A stretch of 62,157 nt of DNA from Thalassococcus profundi. Lineage in GTDB: Bacteria > Pseudomonadota > Alphaproteobacteria > Rhodobacterales > Rhodobacteraceae. Under the pieces are notes generated by a model. The model was not told the DNA's origin, made no database searches, and worked only from the letters and a program-made list of their open reading frames with translations. The position numbers and the translations under genes were made by a program. Where the stretch lies: NCBI RefSeq assembly GCF_003344785.1, contig NZ_QPMK01000023.1, positions 1 to 62,157 on the forward strand, in the 5' to 3' direction. Each line of letters opens with the position of its first letter. Positions within the stretch are counted from its first letter, which is position 1. Positions 17,615 to 26,027 of the stretch are shown here, piece after piece.

Positions 17615-18850
17615 TTGGAAGAGGCAGCGAGACCCAAACCAGAGGCGCAGGACAATGCGCCCAAGAAACCCCGCAAGCCGCCAAAACCCGCTGTTTCCCG
17701 TCCCGCAGGGTCAGCCAGGAATCAAGATGCGCCGCCCCCCCGCCCCGCGATCGGCGCGGCGCAGCCCAAGAAGCGCCACTACATCCTGCTGCTGTCCTTC
17801 CTGCTTTGGGTCATGATGCCGCTGGGCGTATCGGGCTGGTACCTTTACGTCGTGGCGGATGAACAATACGCCAGCCACATCGGCTTTTCGGTCCGCAAGG
17901 AAGAGGTCGGATCGGCGGTGGAACTGCTGGGCGGCATCACCGAACTGTCGGGGTCCAGCTCGTCCGACACCGACATCCTGTACGAGTTCATCCAGTCGCA
18001 GCAGATGGTGCGTGCGGTCGATGCGCAGCTGGACCTGCGCGCGATCTACACCAATCCCGAGGATCCGGTTTTCGGCCTGGGCGAAGATGCCCGTATCGAG
18101 GCGCTGTCGCGCTACTGGGGCCGCATGGTCAAGGTGTTCTACGACAGCGCCTCGGGCCTGATCGAGATCCGCGTGCTGGCCTTCGAGCCGCAGGCGGCGC
18201 AGGACATCGCCCGCGCGGTGTTCGACGAAAGCAGCGACATGATCAACGAGCTGTCGGCGATCGCCCGTGCCGACGCGACCCGCTACGCCAAGGAAGAGCT
18301 GGAGCGCGAACAGGCCCGGCTGCGGAGCGCGCGCCAGGCGCTGACGACGTTCCGCTCGCGCACCCGGATCGTCGACCCGACCGCCGACATCCAGGGCCAG
18401 ATGGGTCTGCTCAATTCCCTGCAGGCCAAGCTGGCCGATGCCATCATCGAACGCGAGCTGCTGCTGGAATCCTCGTCGCCCAACGATCCCCGGGTGACAC
18501 AGGCGCAGAAGAAGATCGAGGTGATCGAGAGCCAGATCAACGAGGAGCGCGGCCAGTTCGGCAACGAGGGAGATGCCGATTTCTCAAGAATCCTGGCGGA
18601 ATACGAAGCCTTGCAGGTGGATCGCGAATTTGCCGAGAAAAGCTATCTTGCCGCCCAGGCCACCTATGAAACGGCGCTGGCCGAGGCGCAGCGCAAGTCG
18701 CGCTATCTGGCCATGCATATCGAGCCTACCCTGGCCGAAACCGCGGAATATCCGCAGCGGCTGATCCTGATGGCGCTGATCGCGGCCTTTCTGTTCATCA
18801 GCTGGGCGATCATGGCGATGGTCTACTACTCCCTGCGGGACCGGCGCTGA
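17615..18850 (+). CDS. kpsE: Capsule export inner-membrane protein KpsE
   Basis: A 411-aa polysaccharide co-polymerase/adaptor of the KpsE/CtrB/BexC family. It has a Pro/Lys-rich cytoplasmic N-terminus, a first membrane segment at about 56-78, a long periplasmic part with coiled coil (about 220-360; E-R-E-Q-A-R-L-R-S-A-R-Q-A-L-T-T-F-R is typical) and a second membrane segment at about 385-405. The only possible start near an upstream in-frame stop (17597-17599) is TTG at 17615, since no ATG fits; initiation may therefore be weak. It links KpsMT to an outer-membrane exporter, which is not seen here. Confidence 0.92.
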   Translation: MEEAARPKPEAQDNAPKKPRKPPKPAVSRPAGSARNQDAPPPRPAIGAAQPKKRHYILLLSFLLWVMMPLGVSGWYLYVVADEQYASHIGFSVRKEEVGSAVELLGGITELSGSSSSDTDILYEFIQSQQMVRAVDAQLDLRAIYTNPEDPVFGLGEDARIEALSRYWGRMVKVFYDSASGLIEIRVLAFEPQAAQDIARAVFDESSDMINELSAIARADATRYAKEELEREQARLRSARQALTTFRSRTRIVDPTADIQGQMGLLNSLQAKLADAIIERELLLESSSPNDPRVTQAQKKIEVIESQINEERGQFGNEGDADFSRILAEYEALQVDREFAEKSYLAAQATYETALAEAQRKSRYLAMHIEPTLAETAEYPQRLILMALIAAFLFISWAIMAMVYYSLRDRR

Positions 18851-18884
18851 GGGCCGGCCGGGGCCTGCATGTCCGCCTGCCGCG

Positions 18885-19598
18885 ATGGCAGGCCAAATCG
18901 CCATGGAGGCGCGCGTGATCGAGCTGCGCAATCTCAGGAAGACCTTTCATCTGAACGGCTCTCATACGGTGGTGGCCGACAACATCAACGCGGTCTTTCC
19001 CGACCGCACCTGCGTTGCCGTGCTGGGGCGCAACGGTGCCGGGAAATCGAGCCTGTTGCAGATGCTGGCGGGCACGCTGGATTACGACAGCGGCGAGATC
19101 GTCTCCACCGGCAGCATCTCCTGGCCGGTGGGCTTTGCCGGATCGTGCCATCCGGAACTGACCGGTGTCCAGAACGTGCGGTTCGTGGCGCGGGTCTACG
19201 GTGTGGAAACCGACGATCTGGTGGAGTTCGTGCGCGACTTCGCCGAGTTGGGAGAGCATTTCAACCTGCCGGTGCGCAGCTATTCTTCGGGGATGAAATC
19301 CCGATTGGCGTTCGGCATGTCCATGGGGATCAAGTTCGACACCTACCTGGTGGACGAGGTGACCGCGGTGGGCGATGCGTCCTTCAAGGCCAAGGGGGAG
19401 CGCCTGTTCACCGACCGGCTGCGCAACAGCAGCGCGATCATGGTGACGCACGGGCTGGGCCAGGTGAAGCGCCTGTGCCAGCATGCGGCCGTGCTGGAAG
19501 ACGGGCATCTGTATTATTATACCGACCCCCAGGAGGCGATCCGCCATCACCAGGAACTGATGAAAAGCCCGCCGCCAGACAAGAACAGGGCGCGTTAG
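18885..19598 (+). CDS. kpsT: Capsule polysaccharide ABC transporter ATPase KpsT
   Basis: A 237-aa ATP-binding subunit. Walker A G-R-N-G-A-G-K-S-S is at about 49-57, the signature is Y-S-S-G-M-K-S-R-L and Walker B is T-Y-L-V-D-E-V; the H-loop is V-T-H-G. Length and the S-S-G-M-K-S-R-L-A-F-G-M-S-M pattern fit KpsT/BexA/CtrD. It lies 34 bp behind kpsE on the same strand. An internal in-frame ATG at 18903 (M-E-A-R-V-I-E-L) is an alternative start. Confidence 0.94.
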   Translation: MAGQIAMEARVIELRNLRKTFHLNGSHTVVADNINAVFPDRTCVAVLGRNGAGKSSLLQMLAGTLDYDSGEIVSTGSISWPVGFAGSCHPELTGVQNVRFVARVYGVETDDLVEFVRDFAELGEHFNLPVRSYSSGMKSRLAFGMSMGIKFDTYLVDEVTAVGDASFKAKGERLFTDRLRNSSAIMVTHGLGQVKRLCQHAAVLEDGHLYYYTDPQEAIRHHQELMKSPPPDKNRAR

Positions 19599-19625
19599 GG
19601 TCTGTTTTTGGAGGAGGTCCGCGCG

Positions 19626-19672
19626 GCACCGGAGGCGCGCCGCCGGTGCGCGGGCGATCATGATCGTCCCTT
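19626..19672. terminator. Convergent terminator-like hairpins
   Basis: Between the convergent kpsT and manC genes, an inverted repeat GCACCGG ... CCGGTGC (19626-19649) is followed by a perfect CGATCATGATCG palindrome flanked by GGG and CCC. There is no clear T run, so this is only a likely bidirectional terminator. Confidence 0.4.
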
Positions 19673-19738
19673 CGGTTCGTCTGCACAAACCGCCTGTTCG
19701 AACCTGCAAACGCTTCCCGGAGCATTTGCGGGCGGGCT

Positions 19739-21169
19739 TCACCCCTTCGCGCCCTGACCCCTGGAATAGACATCCTCGTAGCGCACGATGTCGTCCTCGC
19801 CCAGATAGCTGCCCGTCTGCACCTCGATCAGCACCATCGGCAGTTTGCCCGGGTTCTCCATCCGGTGCACCTCGCCCAGGGGGACGTAGACAGACTGGTT
19901 CTCGCTCACCAGCTTCACCGTCTCGCCGATGGTCACCTGCGCGGTGCCTTCGACCACGATCCAGTGTTCGGCGCGGTGGTGATGGCTTTGCAGGCTCAGC
20001 ACGCCGCCGGGTTTGACCACGATGCGCTTGACCTGGAACCGCGGTCCCAGCGCCAGCGTCTCGAACCGGCCCCAGGGGCGGTGCTCCCAGGGAAACTCCT
20101 CGGCCTGGGGGGCCTGTTTGGCGCGCAGGGCGGTGACCGCCTGCTTGACGTCCTGCGCGCGGGCGCGGTCGGCGACCAGCACCGCGTCGCGGGTGGCGAC
20201 CACCAGCATGTTGCTCAGCCCCAGGCCCACCACTTCGAGTGCGGGGTCGTCCGAGCGCAGCAGGCTGTGCGTGCAATCGAGCGCCGTCGCGGCCCCGGTC
20301 AGGGCGTTTCCGGCCGTATCAGAGCCTGTTTCCCGCCCCACGGCATCCCAGTCGCCCAGGTCCGACCAGCCGGCGGCGAACGGCACGCAGACGATGTTGT
20401 CGGCCCGTTCCATGATGGCGTGGTCGATCGAGATGTCGGCGACCTTGTCCCAGGCATCGGGTGCCAGGCGGAAGAAGTTGAGATCCGCCGCGGCATCGCG
20501 CACCGCCGCCTCGACCGGGGCCAGCAGATCGGGGGCGTGGGTGCGGAAGGCCTCGACGATGGTGCGCGGCGAAAACAGGAAGATGCCGGCGTTCCACAGA
20601 TATCCCGTGGCCGCGAGCATCCGGGCCGCGCGCGCGGCATCGGGCTTTTCGACGAAGCGCGCGACGGGGCGGGCGGGGGCGCCGGTATCCGGGCCCAGTT
20701 CGATATAGCCATAGCCGGTTTCGGGCCGGGCCGGGGTGATGCCGAAGGTGACAAGCTGCCCGGCCAGCGCCGCGTCGACACCGCCCTGCACCGTGCGCAC
20801 AAAGGCGTCGGCATCCGGAATGGCGTGATCGGACGGCGCGACCAGCATCAGCGCCTCGGGATCGCGCGCCAGCAGCCAGAGCGCGGCGGCCAGCACGGCG
20901 GGGGCGGTGTTGCGCCCGGCGGGTTCGATCAGCACATCGCCGGACGGCAGGCCGGCCTGGGCCAGCTGATCGGTGACGATGAACCGGAAATCGGCCCCCG
21001 TGATCACCAGCGGCGGCGCGAAACCCGGTCCGGACAGGCGCCGGGCCGAGGCCTGGAACAGGCTCTCCGGCGCGGTCAGGGCCGAAAACTGTTTGGGATA
21101 GCTCTTGCGCGACAGCGGCCACAGGCGGGTGCCCGACCCGCCGGCCAGAAGCACGGGAACGATTTTCAT
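19739..21169 (-). CDS. manC: Mannose-1-phosphate guanylyltransferase / mannose-6-phosphate isomerase
   Basis: A bifunctional 476-aa enzyme of GDP-mannose synthesis. The N-terminal nucleotidyltransferase domain has L-L-A-G-G-S-G-T-R-L-W-P-L-S-R and P-K-Q-F, followed by V-A-P-S-D-H and F-V-E-K-P-D. The C-terminal cupin (type II PMI) shows P-W-G-R-F-E-T-L, L-S-L-Q-S-H-H-H-R-A-E-H-W and Y-V-P-L-G-E-V-H-R-M-E-N-P-G. Full length for the ManC/CpsB/XanB family. With manB (26028-27512) it provides GDP-mannose. Confidence 0.95.
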   Translation of the reverse strand: MKIVPVLLAGGSGTRLWPLSRKSYPKQFSALTAPESLFQASARRLSGPGFAPPLVITGADFRFIVTDQLAQAGLPSGDVLIEPAGRNTAPAVLAAALWLLARDPEALMLVAPSDHAIPDADAFVRTVQGGVDAALAGQLVTFGITPARPETGYGYIELGPDTGAPARPVARFVEKPDAARAARMLAATGYLWNAGIFLFSPRTIVEAFRTHAPDLLAPVEAAVRDAAADLNFFRLAPDAWDKVADISIDHAIMERADNIVCVPFAAGWSDLGDWDAVGRETGSDTAGNALTGAATALDCTHSLLRSDDPALEVVGLGLSNMLVVATRDAVLVADRARAQDVKQAVTALRAKQAPQAEEFPWEHRPWGRFETLALGPRFQVKRIVVKPGGVLSLQSHHHRAEHWIVVEGTAQVTIGETVKLVSENQSVYVPLGEVHRMENPGKLPMVLIEVQTGSYLGEDDIVRYEDVYSRGQGAKG

Positions 21170-21235
21170 GTCAGGCCCTTTTCCGCGGTTTCTCTGTGGC
21201 GACGATAGGCAGGCGGCGCCGTCAGCGCATCCGCT

Positions 21236-22075
21236 TTATGCGCCCGGCAGTGCGAATCCGGACAGAGTGTTGTCATAACCGAACGCCTCGAACAGCGCGT
21301 GGTTCTGCGGCGCAAAGGCCGTCTCGATCAGGGCGATGCGCGCCTCCGTGCGGCCCGGGTCTTCGGTGTCGGTCGTGTGGTAGGCCGCGTGGAACAGGTC
21401 GCGGATTTCCGCGTCCGGGCGGGAGGGGTCGCGCATCGCGGCGGCCAGGCGGTCGCAATCCACCATGCGCAGCGACGGATTCGTCATGTAGCGCGGCACA
21501 TCCCAGTCCAGCGGCAGATCCGGACCCACAAGGCGCGACAGCACCGGGCGGATCGCGCGATGACTGTCCACGGTGACCCGGGCGGCGCCAAAGCACTGCT
21601 GCCAGTTGGTCAGGAAGGTCGCAGGCTTGAGGTTGTGGACCCGGCGCAGGGCGAATTCGTCGAAACTCTGGCCGTTGTAGGGTCTGCGTTTGGCCAGGAA
21701 CTCCTCGAAGAACTGCTTCATGAACTGCGAATAGTCCCCGAAGATGAATTCGGAAAACGGGCGCAGAAACGCCAGTATATGCACCTCGGTGCCGGTTGCG
21801 CGCGCCAGGCCGGCCAGGGGCGCGCCGCGCCGGGCCATGGAGTAGAGGTCCTCGTGGCTGAGGATGACCGTGTCCACGCCATCGGCAAAGAACGCCTCGT
21901 ACCCGGCGCGGTCGAGCTTGTCGATCTCTGCGGCATTGCCGGGATGGCCGCCGCCGTCATGCGGATAGCGGATGCCCTGCGCCAGCAGCTGCGCCTGGTT
22001 GCGCAGCAGCACCTGTTGCAGGAAGGTCGAGCCGCATTTGGGCGAGCCGACATGCAGGATCAGCCGCCGGGTCAT
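21236..22075 (-). CDS. Sulfotransferase-like P-loop protein
   Basis: A 279-aa protein beginning M-T-R-R-L-I-L-H-V-G-S-P-K-C-G-S-T-F-L-Q, the PAPS-loop pattern, with V-I-L-S-H-E-D-L-Y near 80 and I-L-A-F-L-R-P-F-S-E-F near 105. The ATG at 22075 overlaps the stop of the upstream glycosyltransferase by 4 bp (ATGA), so the two are translationally coupled, which suggests both act on the same glycan. The longer open frame upstream is antisense-like noise inside the glycosyltransferase. Sulfation is inferred from the fold signature only. Confidence 0.8.
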   Translation of the reverse strand: MTRRLILHVGSPKCGSTFLQQVLLRNQAQLLAQGIRYPHDGGGHPGNAAEIDKLDRAGYEAFFADGVDTVILSHEDLYSMARRGAPLAGLARATGTEVHILAFLRPFSEFIFGDYSQFMKQFFEEFLAKRRPYNGQSFDEFALRRVHNLKPATFLTNWQQCFGAARVTVDSHRAIRPVLSRLVGPDLPLDWDVPRYMTNPSLRMVDCDRLAAAMRDPSRPDAEIRDLFHAAYHTTDTEDPGRTEARIALIETAFAPQNHALFEAFGYDNTLSGFALPGA

Positions 22076-24423
22076 GCGGCGCGCCCGGCGGTGAGGGGGG
22101 CCAGCCGCCGCGACAGCCGGTCGATCGTGGCCTCGAGCGTCGGACCCAGCGGTGCGAGGTCGATTTTCCGGTCGGCCTCGTCGACGGCGGGCAGGTGCCA
22201 GGCGCGGGACAGCGCCTGCGCCAGCGCCGGCGCCGTGGCCGGCGCCGACAGGATCGCCGGGCTGAGCCGTCCCAGGTCCTTGGGGCCGAAGCTGTTGGTG
22301 ACCACCCGGACCCCGGCGGCGGCCATCTCCAGCGGCGGATGGCTGGGATGCGGCGAATACATCAGCGACAGGCCCAAGTCGGTGCCCAGCAGATAGGCGG
22401 GGTACTTTTCCCACGGCAGTTTGCCGAGGCTGCGCAGCTCCAGCCCGCGCGGCAGGGTCACCGGCGGGTGGGACATGCCCAGGGACACCAGGTCGATATC
22501 GCCGGGGGCCAGCTTTTCGGTCTCGATGAAGCGGGCCAGCGCCTCGATCGCGGTGGCATACATGTTGCGCGCGACCTCGGGGCGACCGTAGACCGCCAGC
22601 CGACGCGGGCCCGGGCCGCGCCCGGTCCGGGGCCGCGCGGCATAGCGGGCGATGTCGATGGCGGGGCGGAAGGTCAGCGCGTCGGGCCCGGCGAATCCGA
22701 AGCCCTGCTGCTGGAAATGATCGCGCAGGAGCGTGGTGTTGAAGATCGGCACGAAGTCGAGATCATAGCTGGCCAGGGCGTCGGCATATTCCGGACCCCA
22801 GGCGTAGAAATTCGGCTCGAAATCCTGGATCAGGTAGAAAAAGCGGCTCTGTTCCAGCCTGAAACGGCGAATGAGCCTGTCGGCCACATGCGCGCTCCAC
22901 CACGCGGTCGCGAGGAAGACATCGCCCTTGTGGGCCGGGATGGTGCCGCTCTTGACGCCGCAGGCCAGGCTGATGCGCGCGGCGGTGCCCGCCGGCGCGT
23001 CGCCGGGCAGCCGGTTCAGCAGGAAGGCGCGCGAGGCGGGCTGCGACGACACCGGCAGGTCGGTGGCGACAAAGCGCACCGTGTGGCCGCGCGCCGCCAG
23101 ACCCAGCCCGATATCGAGCGCGGTGACGATCCCGGCAAAGACCTCGGTGGGATTCAACGTCGGCACCAGCACGGTCAGGGCGGGCGTGTCGGCGGTGAAG
23201 TCGGGGTCCCAGCGCGGTTCCTTGCGGATGTCGGTATGGGTGGCATACGGCACCGGGCGGGTGGCGACCTCTGCGGCGTTCCGCGGCCGGGCCGGGGGCA
23301 CGCCGGGGCTGAGCGAATAGAGCCGGGTGTCGAAGCTTTCGATGGCGGCGCTGAGCCCCGGCCCCAGCGCCTCGCGCAGGGCCCAGGACACCCGGCCGAC
23401 GCTGACCACGGCAAAGCCGGCGGCGATGCGCGCCAGGCCCAGATGCCCGGTCAGTCCCAGCCGGAGGGCATCCCAGAGATGGCTGCCGGTGCCGCGCAGC
23501 CGCTTGAGATAGGGCCGGAGCGGCGTGAGCGTGGTGCGCCCGGGTGTCAGCTGCCCGTCGGCCAGGGCATCGCTGATCCGGGCATGGGCGGATTGCGCCA
23601 GGTAGCGGGCCAGCGCGTAGGAGGCCGCCTCGCGCCGCAGCCACATGGCATCGGGCCGCCGCCGCCGCCCGGCGCGCAGCCAGCCCTTCTGCCGGTCCAC
23701 CGCGCCGATGGCATTGGTGCCGTGCTGGCGGTAGTCCACCAGGGGCGCGTCGATCCGCGCCACGCCGCCGGTGGCGGCGGCGATCAGGCCGAGCCAGAGA
23801 TCGTGGTAGAAATGCACCCCCGACTGCTGCGGAAAGGGCAGGGCGAGGCGCATGACCTCGGCGCGCATCAGCAGGGTCATGCCGGTGATGGTGTTGCGGT
23901 ACAGCAGGCCGCGCAGGCCGGGGTGGCGGTGGCGGCGTTCGAAGCGGAACATCGAGGGCTGCAGCACGCTGGTGCCGTCCGGCCCCACCAGCCGCGCGTC
24001 GGAATGCACCAGCTGTGCGCCGCTGCGGTCCAGCTCGGCGATGCCGCGGGCCAGCCGGTCGGGGTGCCAGATGTCATCCTGGTCGCAGAGCGCGATCAGC
24101 GGATCGCCGCCGTCCATCGCCCCGGCCAGGGCCTGTGCCTCCCAGAGTCCCGCCTCGAAGGCGCAGACGGCGTCCATCTCGCTGTCGCAGGGCACCGTGA
24201 CCGTATCCCGCAGCCCGGCCTCTGCGGCGGTGCGCGTCACCAGATCCTCCGACACCCCGTCGGCGATCACCGCGATCAGGCGCAGCTTGCCGTGGCTTTG
24301 CCCGGCGAGCGAGGCCATCTGCGCGGCCAGGTACGCCGGGTCGGGCCGGAACACCGCCATCACGATCAGCACGGTCGGTACGGGGGCAGGTGGGGAACTG
24401 GAGGACATGATGTTCCGGAACAT
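22072..24423 (-). CDS. Two-domain glycosyltransferase (GT2 + WsaF-like rhamnosyltransferase)
   Basis: A 783-aa protein with two transferase parts. Residues about 15-260 are a GT2 domain (V-L-I-V-M-A-V-F-R-P near the start, A-L-C-D-Q-D-D-I-W-H-P-D-R-L with the metal-binding D-D, then D-Y-R-Q-H-G-T-N-A). Residues about 400-770 resemble WsaF-type rhamnosyltransferases (T-V-L-V-P-T-L-N, F-F-Y-L-I-Q-D-F-E-P-N-F-Y, Y-G-R-P-E-V-A-R-N-M-Y, L-S-L-M-Y-S-P-H-P-S-H-P-P-L-E-M-A-A). With the rml operon in the same window, rhamnose transfer is a reasonable guess. The start could be 24423 or 24408; neither has a strong ribosome binding site. The bases at 24410-24423 form the palindrome ATGTTCCGGAACAT. Confidence 0.85.
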   Translation of the reverse strand: MFRNIMSSSSPPAPVPTVLIVMAVFRPDPAYLAAQMASLAGQSHGKLRLIAVIADGVSEDLVTRTAAEAGLRDTVTVPCDSEMDAVCAFEAGLWEAQALAGAMDGGDPLIALCDQDDIWHPDRLARGIAELDRSGAQLVHSDARLVGPDGTSVLQPSMFRFERRHRHPGLRGLLYRNTITGMTLLMRAEVMRLALPFPQQSGVHFYHDLWLGLIAAATGGVARIDAPLVDYRQHGTNAIGAVDRQKGWLRAGRRRRPDAMWLRREAASYALARYLAQSAHARISDALADGQLTPGRTTLTPLRPYLKRLRGTGSHLWDALRLGLTGHLGLARIAAGFAVVSVGRVSWALREALGPGLSAAIESFDTRLYSLSPGVPPARPRNAAEVATRPVPYATHTDIRKEPRWDPDFTADTPALTVLVPTLNPTEVFAGIVTALDIGLGLAARGHTVRFVATDLPVSSQPASRAFLLNRLPGDAPAGTAARISLACGVKSGTIPAHKGDVFLATAWWSAHVADRLIRRFRLEQSRFFYLIQDFEPNFYAWGPEYADALASYDLDFVPIFNTTLLRDHFQQQGFGFAGPDALTFRPAIDIARYAARPRTGRGPGPRRLAVYGRPEVARNMYATAIEALARFIETEKLAPGDIDLVSLGMSHPPVTLPRGLELRSLGKLPWEKYPAYLLGTDLGLSLMYSPHPSHPPLEMAAAGVRVVTNSFGPKDLGRLSPAILSAPATAPALAQALSRAWHLPAVDEADRKIDLAPLGPTLEATIDRLSRRLAPLTAGRAA

Positions 24424-24484
24424 GACGATACGCGCCGTCCCTAGCGGTCCGGCTGGGGCGGCGCAACCATGCCCGGGTCCCGGT

Positions 24485-25816
24485 TCACGCAGAGATGTCC
24501 GTGCCGTGCCCCTGGCGCCCGATGCTGTCATAGGCGTCAAAGCCCGCCTCGGCGGCATCTTCGGCGCTGTAGATGTTGCGCAGGTCGGCCATGCGCCGGG
24601 TGCTCATGCCGTTCGCGATGCGCGCGAGGTCGAGCGCGCGGAATTCGTTCCATTCGGTGAGGATCACCAGCAGATCCGCATGGGCGGTGGCGGCATAGGG
24701 ATCGGGCTCCCAGGTGACGCCGGGCAGCAGCGCCTCGCCCTCGTGGCGGCCCTGCGGATCGGTCACGCGCACCCGCGCGCCGCCGCCCACCAGCGCCGGC
24801 ACGATGGTCAGCGACGGCGCGTCGCGCATGTCGTCGGTATTGGGCTTGAAGGTCACCCCCAGCACCGCCACGGTCTTGCCGTTGAACGACCCGCCGCAGA
24901 GGTCGCGCAGCTTGTCGATCATCCGGCGCTTGACCTCTTCGTTGACCTTGATGACGGCCTCGGTGATCTGCATCGGCTGGCCATGTTCCTGGCCGATCCG
25001 GGCCAGCGCCTTGGTGTCCTTGGGAAAGCACGACCCGCCATAGCCCGGGCCCGCGTGCAGGAACTTGTTGCCGATGCGGCCGTCCATGCCCATGCCCTTG
25101 GAGACCATCTTGACGTCCGCGCCGACCTTTTCGCAGAGCGCGGCGATCTCGTTGATGAAGGTGATCTTGGTCGCGAGAAAGGCGTTGGCGGCGTATTTGA
25201 TCATCTCGGCCGATTCCAGGTCGGTGGTGACGATCGGGAAATCGCGCAGGTAGAGCGGGCGGTAGATCTCTTCCATCACCTTGGCGGCGCGGTCGGTCTG
25301 CACGCCCACCACCACCCGGTCGGGCTTCATGAAATCGTCGATGGCCGCCCCTTCGCGCAGGAATTCGGGGTTGGAGGCGACGTCGAAGTCGAGATCGGGA
25401 TTGGCGGCGCGCACGACCTCGGCGACCTTGCGGTTGGTGCCCACGGGCACGGTCGATTTGGTGACGATGACCATGTAGTGATCGGCGGCCTTGGCGATCT
25501 CTTCGGCGGCGGCCATCACATAGGTCAGGTCCGCATGGCCGTCGCCGCGGCGGGTGGGGGTGCCCACGGCGATGAACACCGCATCGGCGCCGGCGATGGC
25601 GGCCTTGAGGTCGCGGGTGAAGGTCAGGCGCCCGGCCTCGACGTTCTTGGCCATGAGCCGGTCGAGCCCTGGCTCGAAGATCGGCACCTCGCCGCGTTCC
25701 AGCATCTCGATCTTGCGGGGGTCCTTGTCGACGCAGACGATATCGTGCCCGAAATCGGAAAAGCACACGCCCGAGACAAGGCCCACGTAGCCGGTGCCGA
25801 TCATTGCGATTTTCAT
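24485..25816 (-). CDS. ugd: UDP-glucose 6-dehydrogenase
   Basis: Oxidises UDP-glucose to UDP-glucuronate with two NAD+. The 443-aa protein opens M-K-I-A-M-I-G-T-G-Y-V-G-L-V-S-G (NAD site), has V-F-I-A-V-G-T-P-T, S-T-V-P-V-G-T, S-N-P-E-F-L-R-E-G and the catalytic cysteine motif G-G-S-C-F-P-K-D. Full length. It provides acidic sugar for the glycan. The spacer to manB (25817-26027, 211 bp) holds no gene that I can support. Confidence 0.96.
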   Translation of the reverse strand: MKIAMIGTGYVGLVSGVCFSDFGHDIVCVDKDPRKIEMLERGEVPIFEPGLDRLMAKNVEAGRLTFTRDLKAAIAGADAVFIAVGTPTRRGDGHADLTYVMAAAEEIAKAADHYMVIVTKSTVPVGTNRKVAEVVRAANPDLDFDVASNPEFLREGAAIDDFMKPDRVVVGVQTDRAAKVMEEIYRPLYLRDFPIVTTDLESAEMIKYAANAFLATKITFINEIAALCEKVGADVKMVSKGMGMDGRIGNKFLHAGPGYGGSCFPKDTKALARIGQEHGQPMQITEAVIKVNEEVKRRMIDKLRDLCGGSFNGKTVAVLGVTFKPNTDDMRDAPSLTIVPALVGGGARVRVTDPQGRHEGEALLPGVTWEPDPYAATAHADLLVILTEWNEFRALDLARIANGMSTRRMADLRNIYSAEDAAEAGFDAYDSIGRQGHGTDISA

Positions 25817-26027
25817 GGAATATGTCCTTTGCCGGTGCTGAATATGCGGCGGTTAAAGCCCTGCGCGGCTTCGGTGTCAACGCGCCGAACGGGATCGTCG
25901 GCGGTCTGTGGCCCGCGCTGGTCGGCAGGGCACGGCCCCGAGGCGGCCCGCAGCCGTCGCAGAGACGGGCGTGGCCCGGAATGCTCGAGAATTCCGAGCC
26001 GGGTTCCTCGCGGAAAACGCGCCCGCC

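Noticed and set aside
24410-24423. Palindrome ATGTTCCGGAACAT as a regulator site
   Set aside because: It is a single copy inside or at the start of a coding region and does not fit the direct-repeat form of the alphaproteobacterial LexA box; it may be chance.
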